Origin: Bdellovibrio sp.
GTDB lineage: Bacteria; Bdellovibrionota; Bdellovibrionia; Bdellovibrionales; Bdellovibrionaceae
DNA length: 42,825 bases
Direction of reading: 5' to 3'
NCBI GenBank assembly: GCA_014378765.1
Contig: JACMNA010000153.1
Span: 1 to 42,825, forward strand
Shown: positions 16,697 through 26,469 of the stretch, in pieces
How the letters are laid out: every line of letters begins with the position of its first letter
Position numbering within the stretch: the first letter of the stretch is position 1
The notes under the pieces: model-generated
What the model saw: the letters and a program-made list of their open reading frames with translations, nothing else
What the model was told of the DNA's origin: nothing
The model's database searches: none
Made by a program: the position numbers and the translations under genes

Positions 16697-17555
16697 CTGG
16701 GTAATCGCTATTATCTGGCGATTTCTACCGTGGAAAGTTAATAAACTTTTAGGAAAATCTTTAGCATTTTTATGGATTGATGTGCTGGGTGTTCGACGCC
16801 AAGTTATTAATGATAATCTAGAAATCGCTTTTCCCAACATGCCGCTGGAAAAAAAAACGGAAATTGCGAGGGCCTCAATGGTTTCTTTATGCCGCAGTTT
16901 TTTTGACGTTATGAAAATTCCGTCGCTGACGACCGCTTGGATTGAAAAGAATGTTCAATTTCACGGCCTAGGCGAATTTCAACACTTAAAAAGTAAGCAC
17001 CAAAAAGTTCTATTTTTAACTCTGCATTTGGGCAGCGGCGACTTAAGCGCTGCGGTATTAAGTCAAACGGTTATTCCCTGTTCATTAATTACGAAAAAAT
17101 TTCGAAGTGCATTTTTAGATTCATTTTGGTTTTCGCTGCGATCGCGGTCGCTTACTGAATTTATCGATGCCCATTCAAGCAAAAATGTTTTCGAGATTCT
17201 GGGCGCCCTCAAGCGTAATCGTGGAATTTTTTTCGTGCTAGATCAGTTTATGGGAAAGCCATACGGGGTCGAATCTACGTTTTTTGGGGTAAAAACAGGC
17301 ACGGCCTATGGTCTAGCCCTATTCGCCAAGAAGACAAAGGTGCCGGTAGTGCCCATCTATACGTTTTGGGATGACAAAGATAAACTCCATATTTACATAG
17401 AGCCTGCGATTGATTTGAGCGCCGAATTCAGTGACACTAAGAATGACACGAATGCAGCGATCACGAATAAATTTAATCGCGCCTTAGAAAAAATTATCAG
17501 CAATCATCCGCATCACTGGATGTGGGTGCATAGAAGATGGAAGACATTCGAATGA
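16671..17555 (+). CDS. Lipid A acyltransferase, LpxL/HtrB family
   Basis: 294 residues. An N-terminal hydrophobic anchor (about 8-35) and the acyltransferase HX4D motif (HLGSGD), followed later by the typical C-terminal WVHRRWK. The family adds secondary acyl chains to lipid A at the inner membrane. The start is a TTG at 16671 inside the end of lpxK; no ATG fits the anchor, so TTG is preferred. It ends in an ATGA overlap with the following lipoprotein gene. Confidence 0.88.
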   Translation: MKKLGQICSWVIAIIWRFLPWKVNKLLGKSLAFLWIDVLGVRRQVINDNLEIAFPNMPLEKKTEIARASMVSLCRSFFDVMKIPSLTTAWIEKNVQFHGLGEFQHLKSKHQKVLFLTLHLGSGDLSAAVLSQTVIPCSLITKKFRSAFLDSFWFSLRSRSLTEFIDAHSSKNVFEILGALKRNRGIFFVLDQFMGKPYGVESTFFGVKTGTAYGLALFAKKTKVPVVPIYTFWDDKDKLHIYIEPAIDLSAEFSDTKNDTNAAITNKFNRALEKIISNHPHHWMWVHRRWKTFE

Positions 17556-18616
17556 ACATCTCAAAATGTATTTTTATTTTGGCGTTAATCGGTACAAGTT
17601 GTTCATCAAAATTCTTAAAATACGAAAAAGCTGAACAGCTTGCAAAAAACTCAGAGTTTGAAAATAAGGTAAAAATTATTGAGACACCAGAGGTTGCATC
17701 AACTACGCCATCAAGTGATGTGTCAACTGCCTCAAAATCGACTCAAGCCTCGATACCAATTACGACTACGACCACGACCACAACCACAATTAAAAAAACC
17801 ACTAAGCGAAGCAATACGAAGAAGGCCGCTGCCGCCGAACTAGCCGCCGCGATCCCCACTGAGCGCCAGCCCACCCTTGAAGATAATGAAGGTTTTTCCA
17901 ATGTGCGCCGGCCTTTGGCCGACCCATTCCGCGTTGGTGAAAGGGTAGTGCATTCAGTTAGTTATTTTACCGCGCACGCCGGTACGCTTACATTTTCGGT
18001 TAAACCTTACGTGCAGGTCAACGGGCGTCGATCGTATAATTTTGTAACCGATATTCAGTCAAGCCAGCTATTTTCGAGTTTTTATTCGGCCGAAGACCGA
18101 GTTGAAACTTATGTTGATTATGAAGATTTAGTGCCGCACGTTTTTAAATTGAAAATTAAAGAATCAGGTCAATTAAAAGAAGCGCAATCTTATTTTGATC
18201 AGCAAACGCTGAAGGCCAATTACTGGGAAAATAAATATACCGAAAAAGATGGCCACGAAGAAAAAAAACAGGCCTGGGATTTATTGCCCTATTCGCAAAA
18301 CGCATTCAGCTCGATTTACTACATGCGAATTTTCAAATGGCAAATTGGCAAAGAGTACGCCTTCCGTGTGTCAGACGATGGCAAGAATGTTATTTTCAAG
18401 GGCAAAGCTTTAGAGCGCATCACTTTAGATACGAAGGCTGGCCAATTTAAAGCCATTAAAATCAGGGCTGAAATCGTTTCCCGAGGGGCTTTAAGTCAAA
18501 CGGGTGATTTACTTCTTTGGATTTCAGATGATGAGCATAGATATATTTTAAGAATTGAAGCAAAAATCAAAATCGGTACGCTGGTCTCTGAAGTGACAAG
18601 TATTCATCCGGGGTAA
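17552..18616 (+). CDS. DUF3108-type lipoprotein with poly-Thr linker
   Basis: The chosen ATG at 17552 overlaps the preceding stop and gives a lipoprotein signal with Cys17 (GTSC); an ATG 15 bases earlier would spoil the signal. Residues about 25-115 are low complexity: a run of nine Thr, then Lys- and Ala-rich sequence, probably a disordered linker. Residues about 128-350 match the DUF3108 pattern (DPFRVGERVVHSVSYF start, AGTL, FKAIKIRAEI near the end), a periplasmic domain of unknown function. It follows the lipid A genes and precedes a heptosyltransferase gene, suggesting an envelope role. Confidence 0.82.
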   Translation: MNISKCIFILALIGTSCSSKFLKYEKAEQLAKNSEFENKVKIIETPEVASTTPSSDVSTASKSTQASIPITTTTTTTTTIKKTTKRSNTKKAAAAELAAAIPTERQPTLEDNEGFSNVRRPLADPFRVGERVVHSVSYFTAHAGTLTFSVKPYVQVNGRRSYNFVTDIQSSQLFSSFYSAEDRVETYVDYEDLVPHVFKLKIKESGQLKEAQSYFDQQTLKANYWENKYTEKDGHEEKKQAWDLLPYSQNAFSSIYYMRIFKWQIGKEYAFRVSDDGKNVIFKGKALERITLDTKAGQFKAIKIRAEIVSRGALSQTGDLLLWISDDEHRYILRIEAKIKIGTLVSEVTSIHPG

Positions 18617-18623
18617 TTCGCGC

Positions 18624-19673
18624 ATGAAAACTAAAAAAGCTCACGTTGTTATTCAAACCGCTTTTTTTGGTGATCTCATTTTATCTATTCCGCTATTTCG
18701 TCGAATAAAAAAAATGTGGCCACAGCACGACTTGGTCATCGTTTGCAAAAAAGGCTTAGGCGATTTTTTACTTAAAGAAAAAATTGTAGACCGTTGCCTT
18801 GAAGTCGTAAAGGGCGATCGATTATCTTACCGTCAAGCTTTACGTGAGCTTAACTCGTACCACGTTAAAAACGTTTATTGCGTTCATCGTTCAACGCGAA
18901 GCTTGTTGTTTACGGCTCAGATCAAAGCCGAAAAAAAAATTGGCTACGCTAGCTTTATGGGCTTTTGGGTACTAGATGAATTAATTGAGTTTATTACTGA
19001 GTGGCCCGAAGTGATGCGTCTGATGAAAATATTAGAATCGACTGACCCCGCTACCGAGCGGGCCTTACGAACCGAAGACTGGCAGCAATTAAATCATTCA
19101 AATCCTGCAGGCGAATTACCTTTTTTACCGACAGCATTTGCTTTTGAAAAAAAAGAACAAGTTAACGATCAATTGAAACCTGCCATTGCGCTGTTTCCCG
19201 GAAGCGTTTGGGCCACAAAGAAATGGATGCAAGAAGGCTACGCGGCCGTGGCTAGATATTTCTTAAATAAGGGCTACGCCGTCGATTTAATGGGCGGACC
19301 CGATGAAAAAGTTTTATGCGAATTAATTGCGGGCGAGGCGCGGGGCGCACAAGTGCTTGCGGGCCAACTTTCAATCAGCGAATCAATCAAGCGGGTCGCC
19401 AACTACCAATTAGTTATTTGTAATGACAGCGCTTCAACCCATATGGCTTCTTATCAACACGTGCCCGTGGTCAGTATTTTCGGGCCAACAACTTTAGATC
19501 TTGGCTTTAGACCCTGGACAAATAAAGCGCGTATAATTGAAAATAAAAATTTAGATTGTCGGCCTTGTGGTAAACACGGCCACGATAAATGCCCGCTGGG
19601 GCACCATCACTGCATGAAACATATATCGCCTGATATGGTTATTGCCGCCGCAGAAGCTCTATTAATATTGTGA
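18624..19673 (+). CDS. Glycosyltransferase family 9 (LPS heptosyltransferase-like)
   Basis: 349 residues in two Rossmann-like halves, GT-B fold. The N-terminus reads IQTAFFGDLILSIP, like heptosyltransferases; the nucleotide-sugar half has FPGSVWATKKW, NDSASTHMA and IFGPTT, all GT9 signatures. It probably adds heptose to the LPS inner core in the cytoplasm. A Cys/His-rich stretch (CRPCGKHGHDKCPLGHHHC, 19 residues near position 310) resembles a metal site also seen in some WaaF proteins. It ends the plus-strand run, convergent with the next gene at a distance of 13 bases. Confidence 0.87.
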   Translation: MKTKKAHVVIQTAFFGDLILSIPLFRRIKKMWPQHDLVIVCKKGLGDFLLKEKIVDRCLEVVKGDRLSYRQALRELNSYHVKNVYCVHRSTRSLLFTAQIKAEKKIGYASFMGFWVLDELIEFITEWPEVMRLMKILESTDPATERALRTEDWQQLNHSNPAGELPFLPTAFAFEKKEQVNDQLKPAIALFPGSVWATKKWMQEGYAAVARYFLNKGYAVDLMGGPDEKVLCELIAGEARGAQVLAGQLSISESIKRVANYQLVICNDSASTHMASYQHVPVVSIFGPTTLDLGFRPWTNKARIIENKNLDCRPCGKHGHDKCPLGHHHCMKHISPDMVIAAAEALLIL

Positions 19674-19686
19674 CTTCGTTTTAATG

Positions 19687-21117
19687 CTATTCAGAAAAAT
19701 CTTTTACGTTGATCGAATACTTTCGAATTTTTCGTAAAAGCGTATTCTTCGGAATATTCGCTTGCGCGACCGTTTGATTGATTTTTCCTTTATTTGCTTT
19801 CAGCGCGCTCATAATAAAATCTTTTTCGGCCTGCTCTTTATAAATTTCAAAATCTAACGGGCCTGATAAGTTTTTATTTTGTGGTTGGCCGCCGAGCGTT
19901 CCTGCGGCCGTACTATCAACGGCTTTGCTGACGGGCACGCGGATTTGATCGGGTAAACTTGAGGTTGTCATAATCGAAGTTGATTCAACGATGAAAGCGC
20001 GTTCAATCACATTTTCAAGCTCACGAATATTTCCGGGCCAACGATATTTTTTCATAAGTTCTAAACATTCGGGCTCAAGGCTAAGGATAGTTTTATTATG
20101 CTCTTTAGAAAATTTTTGTAAAAAGGTTGTGGCTAAAACGGGAATATCATCGGGCCGCTCACGTAAAGGTGGAATAAATATTGGCATCACGTTCAGCCGA
20201 TAAAATAAGTCTTCCCGAAAGTCGCCGGTCTCCATCATCTTTTCTAAATTTCGATTGGTGGCGGCGATAATACGCGCATTTGTTTTTACTTCGCGGTTAC
20301 TTCCTACCGGCGTAAACTTTTTCTCTTGCAGGGCGCGCAGTAATTTAACCTGCATCTCGGGTTTTAATTCGCCGATTTCATCTAAGAAAAGAGTGCCATT
20401 ATTAGCAAGTTGAAACTTTCCGATTTTTCGCTCGATGGCGCCCGTGAAGGCCCCTTTTTCGTGGCCAAAAAATTCACTTTCCATTAGGTTTTCGGGGATT
20501 GCGCCGCAGTTGACGGCCACAAATGTACCGCTTTTCCGAGGCGAATTGAAATGGATTGCTTTGGCGACCAGTTCTTTACCTGTTCCATTTTCTCCGCGAA
20601 TAAGAACGGTCGTTTCTACCTTGCACAGTTTGTAAATAAGATTGAAGACTTCCTTCATTTTCGTGTTGTTACCCACGATTTCGCTATCGATGTCATCATC
20701 AAAAATAGGGTTTGAAGCCGTCAAGTTCGAAACCATTTCGTGCGCTTCGATACTTTTTTTAACGATGTCAGTTAGTTTTTCAGGACTAACTGGTTTTTCT
20801 AGGTAGTCGTAAGCCCCTTCTTTAATGGCGGTGACGGCATCATTCAAGTTTGAATGGGCAGTCATGATAACAACGAATGTTCTTGGGTCATGCTCTTTAA
20901 TTTGCGTAAGCGCTTGCAGGCCATCCATTTCGGGCATGCGAACGTCCATTAAAATTAAATCGTAAAATTGGGCTTTCACTTTGTCTAAAGCCTCGCGGCC
21001 GTTACTGGCCTCTTCAATTTCAAAATTGATTTGCATGTTGGTATTTTGTAAAATCGAGACGACCGATTTTCTTAACTCTAACTCGTCATCAACAATCAAA
21101 GTTTTTAATGTCATCAT
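19687..21117 (-). CDS. NtrC-family sigma54-dependent response regulator
   Basis: 476 residues: receiver (1-125, phosphorylated Asp58 in LILMDVRMP), AAA+ domain (about 150-385; Walker A GENGTGKE, complete GAFTGA loop, Walker B LFLDEIG) and C-terminal Fis-type helix-turn-helix (about 430-475). The GAFTGA loop contacts sigma54 and remodels the promoter complex. Ribosome site GGAGA precedes ATG. It lies 16 bases after the CHASE2 kinase gene, so the two probably form one two-component system. It is also a candidate activator for the sigma54 promoters at 32-42 kb, since nothing ties those to one activator. Confidence 0.92.
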   Translation of the reverse strand: MMTLKTLIVDDELELRKSVVSILQNTNMQINFEIEEASNGREALDKVKAQFYDLILMDVRMPEMDGLQALTQIKEHDPRTFVVIMTAHSNLNDAVTAIKEGAYDYLEKPVSPEKLTDIVKKSIEAHEMVSNLTASNPIFDDDIDSEIVGNNTKMKEVFNLIYKLCKVETTVLIRGENGTGKELVAKAIHFNSPRKSGTFVAVNCGAIPENLMESEFFGHEKGAFTGAIERKIGKFQLANNGTLFLDEIGELKPEMQVKLLRALQEKKFTPVGSNREVKTNARIIAATNRNLEKMMETGDFREDLFYRLNVMPIFIPPLRERPDDIPVLATTFLQKFSKEHNKTILSLEPECLELMKKYRWPGNIRELENVIERAFIVESTSIMTTSSLPDQIRVPVSKAVDSTAAGTLGGQPQNKNLSGPLDFEIYKEQAEKDFIMSALKANKGKINQTVAQANIPKNTLLRKIRKYSINVKDFSE

Positions 21118-21133
21118 ATCTTCTCCACGATCA

Positions 21134-22978
21134 TTACAAGACTCCTGCGGCTACTTCGTCAGTTTCTAGCGGAAGTCTTACAAAAAATGTTGTTCCTTTG
21201 CCCAGTTCAGATTGCAACGAAATACGACCCCCGTGCAATTCTATGAAGTATTTCACCAAATAAAGTCCTAGTCCAGTGCCCTTTGTTTTATGATCTTGCG
21301 ACTTGCCTCGTACAAATTTTTTCCAAACTTGATCTTGGTCTTCGGGCTGTATACCTTCGCCGCTGTCGGCAATCTCGACAAATACCTCAGTTTCGGATTC
21401 AAAAGATTTGATTTTAACGAACCCTTCATCGGGCGTGTATTTGATGGCGTTCTCGATGATATTGAGAAATACTTCGGTCATGAGCGTCACATCAAGTTCA
21501 ATCAAAAACATCGGCTCTAATGTCATTTCTAATTGAATTTTTTTAGATGTGGCCAAGGGCTTCAACCGGTCTACAACATTTTCAATAATGCCATTGATAT
21601 CGGCGGTTTCTTTTAAAATTTTGAATTCGCGCGATTCAACTCGTAGTACTTTTAGAATTGATTGAATATAGCGGTTTAGTTCTTCCGAGTAAATTTTAAG
21701 GCTAGAAAGATCACTATGTAGCTCGGGCGCAAGTTGGCTTTGGGTCAGTACCCGGTCAAGCACCGCCTGAATTTTAGCAATTGGAGTTTTAAGATCATGA
21801 CTGATTAAACTTACAAAATTATTTTTAAGTTGTTCCAGTTCCGCAAAGTAACTTTGTTCTTGTTGTAACTTCGAGTGGGCCTGTTCTATTTTTAACGCCT
21901 GATACCCAATAAATAAGACCCAGATCAAAATAAAAAGGCTAATTGAGCTGACGACGGGGACCCAAATCGCGAAGCTGTCAAAAATCCAGGCCGAAAAAGC
22001 CGCAACGGCGGTTGTCATCCAAACGAAGAAAAACAACGCTACCGTTTGCGGGTAGTGGGTAATCACTAAAACGGCCAAGAGGGTTAGTAAAAATAAAAAG
22101 AATGCGTAAACAAACCCCGACAATTTTTTTATAAAACTACGGCTAAGAATATTCTCGGTAATTTGTCCCCAGAACTCATGCCGCGACATTTGGCCCAACG
22201 GCGTTTGCAATTGCGAATTCAAAGATTTTTCTGAACCAATGATTACAATTTTATCCTTAAAAAAATCTTTGTTAAACTGAGGGTTCATCACGTCCGAGAC
22301 GCTGACTTCTTTAAATAAATTTGTGCCCTTGTAATTGATGTTAACCACCGTTGCCGCCGAATTTTTAGCTGGCAATCCGACTAACCGCTGTGCAATATTC
22401 GGCAACGTATCAGGACTTAAAAAAAGTCGGCGCGTTACGCCATCGTCATCTTTCAGGGCATCAACGTGGCCTAAGTTCGATCGATCAGGGCGTGTCGCCA
22501 GTGGTAAAGAAAGTTTTTCGGGCTCGCTTGAGTTTGTGGCCCAAAAGATTCGCTTATCTTTAAAAATAATAATTTCTTCAGAGGTAAGATGCACTTGCCC
22601 GATATTATCGCCCAAGTAAAGGGTTACTCCAATTCGGCGGGGGTTTTGTGCTAAAATCTTTGAAAGCACATCGACCCAAACTTTGCGGTCCCAATAAAAG
22701 CTGTCGCTTAAGTCTGAAAGTTCGTTGGTATTTATTAATGAACTCGTTTTAAGATCATAAATTTTTGTGAAGTCAGAAGTTTTAAGGGTGACTAGTACAA
22801 TCTCTTGCGTGGACTTTTGCGCGCCCCTAAGGCGAAAACGAATGTCATAGGTGCCGTTTTCGTCGAATTTAAGAAAAAAAAGAGCAAAAACCCAACAGAG
22901 CAGGGCTCTTGTCCAAAAACCCCGTTTTGAATAGATCCAGCGGATCCATACTGTCACTCGACTTAATGATCTTTTCAC
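21134..22978 (-). CDS. CHASE2-domain sensor histidine kinase
   Basis: About 614 residues. One N-terminal membrane segment (about 24-40), a CHASE2 periplasmic sensor (about 45-290), three further segments (about 290-365), then a coiled coil, HisKA (His394 in SLISHDLKTP) and HATPase_c (N box ENAIKYTP, G boxes DSGEGI and GTGLGLY). CHASE2 senses unknown envelope or environmental cues. The frame is open to a TTG at 22987; I use the GTG at 22978, though neither has a good ribosome site. It heads the operon with the NtrC-type regulator and is divergent from ribF, with 59 bases between the starts. Confidence 0.88.
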   Translation of the reverse strand: MKRSLSRVTVWIRWIYSKRGFWTRALLCWVFALFFLKFDENGTYDIRFRLRGAQKSTQEIVLVTLKTSDFTKIYDLKTSSLINTNELSDLSDSFYWDRKVWVDVLSKILAQNPRRIGVTLYLGDNIGQVHLTSEEIIIFKDKRIFWATNSSEPEKLSLPLATRPDRSNLGHVDALKDDDGVTRRLFLSPDTLPNIAQRLVGLPAKNSAATVVNINYKGTNLFKEVSVSDVMNPQFNKDFFKDKIVIIGSEKSLNSQLQTPLGQMSRHEFWGQITENILSRSFIKKLSGFVYAFFLFLLTLLAVLVITHYPQTVALFFFVWMTTAVAAFSAWIFDSFAIWVPVVSSISLFILIWVLFIGYQALKIEQAHSKLQQEQSYFAELEQLKNNFVSLISHDLKTPIAKIQAVLDRVLTQSQLAPELHSDLSSLKIYSEELNRYIQSILKVLRVESREFKILKETADINGIIENVVDRLKPLATSKKIQLEMTLEPMFLIELDVTLMTEVFLNIIENAIKYTPDEGFVKIKSFESETEVFVEIADSGEGIQPEDQDQVWKKFVRGKSQDHKTKGTGLGLYLVKYFIELHGGRISLQSELGKGTTFFVRLPLETDEVAAGVL

Positions 22979-23037
22979 GCAATGCAAAATAACGAATTTC
23001 AGTCGTTATTTCAACTGCTTAATAGGTAAAATAAGCC

Positions 23038-23970
23038 ATGGAATGGATTCGCTCACAAGATCAGGCCTTACCGCACTTTAAATCGTCGGTATTGACCATT
23101 GGAAATTTCGACGGTGTTCATCGTGGACACCAAAAGCTAATGAAGGAATTAATTACGCAGGCCCGTACAGACGAAGCGCCAAGTGTTGTGTGCACTTTTA
23201 GACCTCACCCCCGAACGGTGCTAAAACCCAGCGAGCCGTACGCACGCATGTTTGATTATCGCGATCAAGCAGAAGTCATGGCCCCGCTGGGAATTGATTA
23301 TTTAATTGAAGAAAAATTTAGTAAAGATTTTTCGTTGATGTCGGCCACTCAATTTATGGAAGACTATATCGAAAAAATATTTCACCCATTGCACCTTGTG
23401 ATTGGTTACGATTTTAATTTTGGTAAATCACGAGAAGGCAATGCTGATTTTCTTGAAGATTTTTGCAAACGGAAAAAATGGAAACTAACAATTGTTGGCG
23501 CTTACGAACAAGATGGGCAAATCGTATCGTCATCCCTTATTCGCAAGCTTCTTGAACATGGCGATTTAAAGAAAGCGGAAGAGTATTTAGGTCGACCTTT
23601 CTATCTGCGTGGCCCCGTTCGCCTCGGTTACCAGAGGGGTCGAACGCTCGGAGTGCCAACGGCCAACATCAGTCCCGAGATTGATTTTGTGCCTCGGCAG
23701 GGCGTTTATTTTTCTTGGGCTTACCTAAACGAAAAAAAATATCCATCCATTACCAACATCGGATACAACCCAACTTTCGAACAAGCCGACAGTTACCTGA
23801 AAGTGGAGACCCATTTGTTTAATTTTGAAGAAGACATTTACGGCGAGCATCTTAAAGTAGAACTTTGTCAATTTCACCGTGATGAAATTAAGTTTGCTTC
23901 TTTTGATTTACTTAAAACTCAAATCTATAAAGATTTGTCTCTTGGCAAAAGCTATTTTGGTATCGAATGA
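23038..23970 (+). CDS. ribF: Bifunctional riboflavin kinase/FAD synthetase RibF
   Basis: 310 residues. The N-terminal FAD synthetase half has GNFDGVHRGHQ (nucleotide-binding HxGH-type motif); the C-terminal riboflavin kinase half has GRTLGVPTANI and a NIGYNPTF motif. It converts riboflavin to FMN and FAD in the cytoplasm. Its stop overlaps the start of the next gene (ATGA), linking it to an AroE-like protein. Confidence 0.94.
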   Translation: MEWIRSQDQALPHFKSSVLTIGNFDGVHRGHQKLMKELITQARTDEAPSVVCTFRPHPRTVLKPSEPYARMFDYRDQAEVMAPLGIDYLIEEKFSKDFSLMSATQFMEDYIEKIFHPLHLVIGYDFNFGKSREGNADFLEDFCKRKKWKLTIVGAYEQDGQIVSSSLIRKLLEHGDLKKAEEYLGRPFYLRGPVRLGYQRGRTLGVPTANISPEIDFVPRQGVYFSWAYLNEKKYPSITNIGYNPTFEQADSYLKVETHLFNFEEDIYGEHLKVELCQFHRDEIKFASFDLLKTQIYKDLSLGKSYFGIE

Positions 23971-24725
23971 AAAAAACTGTATATGGCTTTTCTAAAATTG
24001 CCGCCGATTTAAGTGTGAAAGACCACCCGCAATTTAATGAAAAATTTGATTTTATTGCCAATGAAGATTTAACCGCAGCAGCAACATTGGCTCGCAATTT
24101 TGATTTTATTTTGCTGGGCGATGGAGATTATGAACAATTTAGACCACTGATTAAGGCTATCGGCTGGAAAATTAATCATTTAAGTGTCGCCGATTTAATT
24201 GTCCGCGAAGCTAATCATTATCGTCCAATGAACCTAGAGGCCGATTGCATTCTGCACGCAATTCAAACCCATATGGTTACGATGAGTACATCAACGACAG
24301 TTTTAGTTATTGGCTATTTTGATTTTGTTTTAAGTGTAGCCGCAAAACTTGCGCTGGCGGGGTTTTCAAAATTTATTATTTCGTTGGCGAATGATTCTCA
24401 ATTTACGATTATTAAAAAGCGGTTAGCTGAATTTATTTTTAATTTAGATATAAAATACGTTAGCTTGAATGAGCTCACGCAAATTCAACAGACCAGTTCA
24501 CTGTTAATCTCAAATCTCAGCGAGAAAGTGAATCAAGAAGCCTATGAGTCATTAACTTACTTTAATTTCCTGTCGGCCGGAGGGGTTTTCGTTGATGCGC
24601 ACTCGCAAAGTAATACGTCGTTAATCGAAGAAGCACGTCGGGCCGAGCTAAATGTCATTGAAGAAAGCGAAATTTTAACCCTAAAATTTAAAACCATGGT
24701 CGATTTATCCAAAAACCCTTCCTAG
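23967..24725 (+). CDS. Divergent shikimate dehydrogenase (AroE)-like protein
   Basis: 252 residues, cytoplasmic. Overall pattern resembles AroE: an N-terminal substrate-type half (start KKTVYGF...DLSVKDHPQF, where AroE has its GxPxxHSxSP loop), then a Rossmann-like half (VLVIGYFDFVLSVAAKLALAGFSKFIISLAND). The key AroE residues seem to be lost: no GAGGA glycine loop (GYFDF instead) and no clear catalytic Lys/Asp pair. The C-terminal half still has the pattern of the AroE end, including the position of the T.LL segment. It is probably not a working shikimate dehydrogenase. Translational coupling to ribF is the only context. Function unknown. Confidence 0.55.
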   Translation: MKKTVYGFSKIAADLSVKDHPQFNEKFDFIANEDLTAAATLARNFDFILLGDGDYEQFRPLIKAIGWKINHLSVADLIVREANHYRPMNLEADCILHAIQTHMVTMSTSTTVLVIGYFDFVLSVAAKLALAGFSKFIISLANDSQFTIIKKRLAEFIFNLDIKYVSLNELTQIQQTSSLLISNLSEKVNQEAYESLTYFNFLSAGGVFVDAHSQSNTSLIEEARRAELNVIEESEILTLKFKTMVDLSKNPS

Positions 24726-24765
24726 GTCTAGTTACAAAAAACGTCACAATCATTAAAATGTCTGT

Positions 24766-26469
24766 ATGTTGCCGAATAAATTGGGAGAAATATTAATCAA
24801 GCAGGGGCTCATCCGTGCGGACCAACTTCAAGCGGCAACGACTGAAGCTGAGCGCACAAAAAATCGGTTAGGGCCTATTTTAGTCAGCTTGGGCTTTTTA
24901 AAAGACTCACAAATTTTACGTGCATTAGAAAAACAATACGGAATGCCCGGAGTCGACGTTGCCCAATTCGAAATTGAACAATCGGTAACTACAATCATCA
25001 ATCGTGATTTTTGTGAAAAGCATTGCATAATGCCACTGTCTAAAGCGGGCGCCACGTTGGTGGTCGCATTTTCTGACCCTAGCAATTTGCAGGTTCGCGA
25101 TGATTTACGATATCTAACTAAATGTAAAATTCAACCGGTTGTTGCAACTGAAAACACAATAATGACCGCCATTGAAAAATATTACTCATTAACCACTGGA
25201 GATTTAGTAACCCAAGGTGAAGAGGCCGAAATTGAAACGCAGACGCTATCTACTAATGCCTCCGCGGTTGAAGTGGGAAACCCTTCTGGCGGTGATGCGC
25301 CGGTTGTTAAATTCGTTAACGGAATTTTAGTCGAGGCCATTCGGCGCCGCGCTTCTGATATTCATTTTGAGCCTTACGAAACTAAATTTAGAGTTAGATT
25401 TCGGGTCGACGGAGGGCTAATTGAAGCGGCCGCGCCGCCGTTGAATTCAGGTCCGGCAATTTGCTCGCGCATTAAAATTATGTCGAAAATGGACATCGCG
25501 GAAAAGCGCCGTCCCCAAGATGGCCGGCTTAAAATTAAATTAAACAAAGAAAATCGCGAGATGGATTTTCGGGTTAACTCGGTCCCCACAATGTGGGGCG
25601 AAAAAATTGTCATGCGCTTGCTAGATAAGAATACATTACAAACAGATATGACAAAGCTTGGATTTGAAGAAGAAGATTTAAAAATTTTTAAAGCCGCGAT
25701 TAGCTTACCGCAAGGTATGATTCTAATTACCGGGCCCACTGGCTCGGGTAAAACTTCGACAATTTATTCAGCGTTAACGACGCTTAATAAAACTGATACA
25801 AATATTAGTACGGCCGAAGATCCAATCGAGTTTAATTTAGAGGGTATTAATCAAGTGCAGATGAACAGTGAAATCGATCTGAACTTTTCGACGGCGTTGC
25901 GGGCATTCTTACGTCAAGATCCCGACGTTATTATGGTGGGCGAAATTCGTGACTTAGAGACCGCCGAGATATCTTTCAAGGCGGCATCGACGGGTCACAT
26001 GGTTGTAAGTACGCTTCATACCAACGATGCACCCGCAACCATTACGCGATTAACCGAAATGGGCATTGCCCCTTACTTAATAACATCGACGTTAAACTTA
26101 GTAGTCGCACAACGTCTTGTGGGACGCATCTGCGAAGCTTGTAAAGAAGCCATTCAGCTGCCGGAAGATACCTTATTAAATTTAGGAATTCCCAAAGTTG
26201 ATATACCGAGATTTCAAATTGCACGTGGCAAGGGTTGCCCCTCGTGCAATGGCACGGGGATCAAGGGCCGTATCGCTATTTTTGAATTAATGCCAATGAC
26301 CGAAAAAATTAAAGAAGCTATTTTAAGAAATGCCAGTAGTAGTGAGCTTCGTAGAATCTGCAGTCAGTCGGGCGTTCGTACTTTACGTCGAAGTGCGCTG
26401 TTAAAATTAGCGCGTGGACAAACAACGGTGGAAGAAGTGATGAACTCTTCGGTCAGGGATGATTTATGA
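24766..26469 (+). CDS. pilB: Type IV pilus assembly ATPase PilB
   Basis: 567 residues, PilB length. N-terminal MshEN/T2SSE_N domain (about 1-150, beginning LGEILIKQGLI), then the secretion ATPase: Walker A GPTGSGKTS at about residue 323, an Asp box with RQDPDVIMVGEIRD, His box GHMVVSTLHT, and the zinc-binding CxxC pairs (ICEAC near 455 and CPSC near 490). It powers pilus extension at the inner membrane. The ATG at 24766 lacks a clear ribosome site. The stop overlaps the next gene by 4 bases. Confidence 0.95.
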   Translation: MLPNKLGEILIKQGLIRADQLQAATTEAERTKNRLGPILVSLGFLKDSQILRALEKQYGMPGVDVAQFEIEQSVTTIINRDFCEKHCIMPLSKAGATLVVAFSDPSNLQVRDDLRYLTKCKIQPVVATENTIMTAIEKYYSLTTGDLVTQGEEAEIETQTLSTNASAVEVGNPSGGDAPVVKFVNGILVEAIRRRASDIHFEPYETKFRVRFRVDGGLIEAAAPPLNSGPAICSRIKIMSKMDIAEKRRPQDGRLKIKLNKENREMDFRVNSVPTMWGEKIVMRLLDKNTLQTDMTKLGFEEEDLKIFKAAISLPQGMILITGPTGSGKTSTIYSALTTLNKTDTNISTAEDPIEFNLEGINQVQMNSEIDLNFSTALRAFLRQDPDVIMVGEIRDLETAEISFKAASTGHMVVSTLHTNDAPATITRLTEMGIAPYLITSTLNLVVAQRLVGRICEACKEAIQLPEDTLLNLGIPKVDIPRFQIARGKGCPSCNGTGIKGRIAIFELMPMTEKIKEAILRNASSSELRRICSQSGVRTLRRSALLKLARGQTTVEEVMNSSVRDDL

